Shown one piece after another: positions 30,927-30,927 of a stretch of 30,927 bases of DNA (position 1 is the stretch's first letter; each line of letters opens with the position of its first letter). The position numbers and the translations under genes are program-made. Source of the stretch: a virus; the IMG/VR virus record IMGVR_UViG_3300048672_000207, positions 1-30,927 of that record; one strand, written 5' to 3'. A model generated the notes under the pieces. It ran no database searches. It saw only the letters and a program-made list of their open reading frames with translations, and was not told the DNA's origin.

Positions 30927-30927
30927 G

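Noticed and set aside
1-30927. tRNA genes, insertion sequences, integrase or attachment sites
   Set aside because: No cloverleaf-like sequence, transposase or recombinase motif, or flanking duplications were noticed by reading; a dedicated tRNA scan was not possible.

Overview
This window is part of the late region, plus the edge of an early/replication region, of a tailed double-stranded DNA bacteriophage. It looks like a long-tailed siphovirus: there is a very long tape measure protein, a tail assembly chaperone pair joined by a -1 frameshift, and no recognisable tail sheath or contractile baseplate genes. The host is probably Gram-negative. This is inferred from the SleB-type endolysin without wall-binding repeats, several very small one-helix membrane proteins beside it, and a Sec-type exported protein. 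The host cannot be named from the sequence alone.

Layout on the + strand: (1) 2-3266, end of the probable major capsid gene, a small basic peptide, and head-tail connector, neck and tail terminator genes. (2) 3248-4983, a Com-like zinc protein, the tail tube protein, a strong hairpin, and the G/GT tail chaperones with slippery site A AAA AAA at 4585-4591 and a stem 6 nt downstream. (3) 4973-11170, the 2065-residue tape measure protein. (4) 11163-18331, tail tip and minor tail proteins, many beta-rich, with Gly/Ser or Pro linkers and one lectin-like domain. (5) 18332-24777, a likely promoter followed by a fibre and receptor-binding cluster: an Ig-like protein, a collagen-like fibre, a small conserved virion protein, and two paralogous adhesin-like proteins, the second broken by a frameshift. 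(6) 24798-28903, a host lysis and accessory module: small membrane proteins, a beta-propeller protein, a SleB-family hydrolase, a permuted papain-fold hydrolase and an exported FN3-like protein.

A GC-rich hairpin at 28911-28935 separates this rightward late operon from a leftward operon. On the minus strand are an SbcD-like phosphoesterase (cut by the window edge), a 42-residue membrane peptide, two small proteins, and an SbcC/Rad50-type ATPase half that has the signature motif, Walker B and H-loop but no P-loop. Genes are tightly packed, with 1-20 nt overlaps and mostly good Shine-Dalgarno sites, consistent with long polycistronic late transcripts. No tRNA, IS element, integrase or CRISPR array was seen.

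Most notable: the frameshift signal; a DEYD tetrapeptide recurring in four tail proteins; the split adhesin paralog; repeat structure in the fibre gene; and the unusual half-SbcC operon with overlapping small genes and a possible AUA start.
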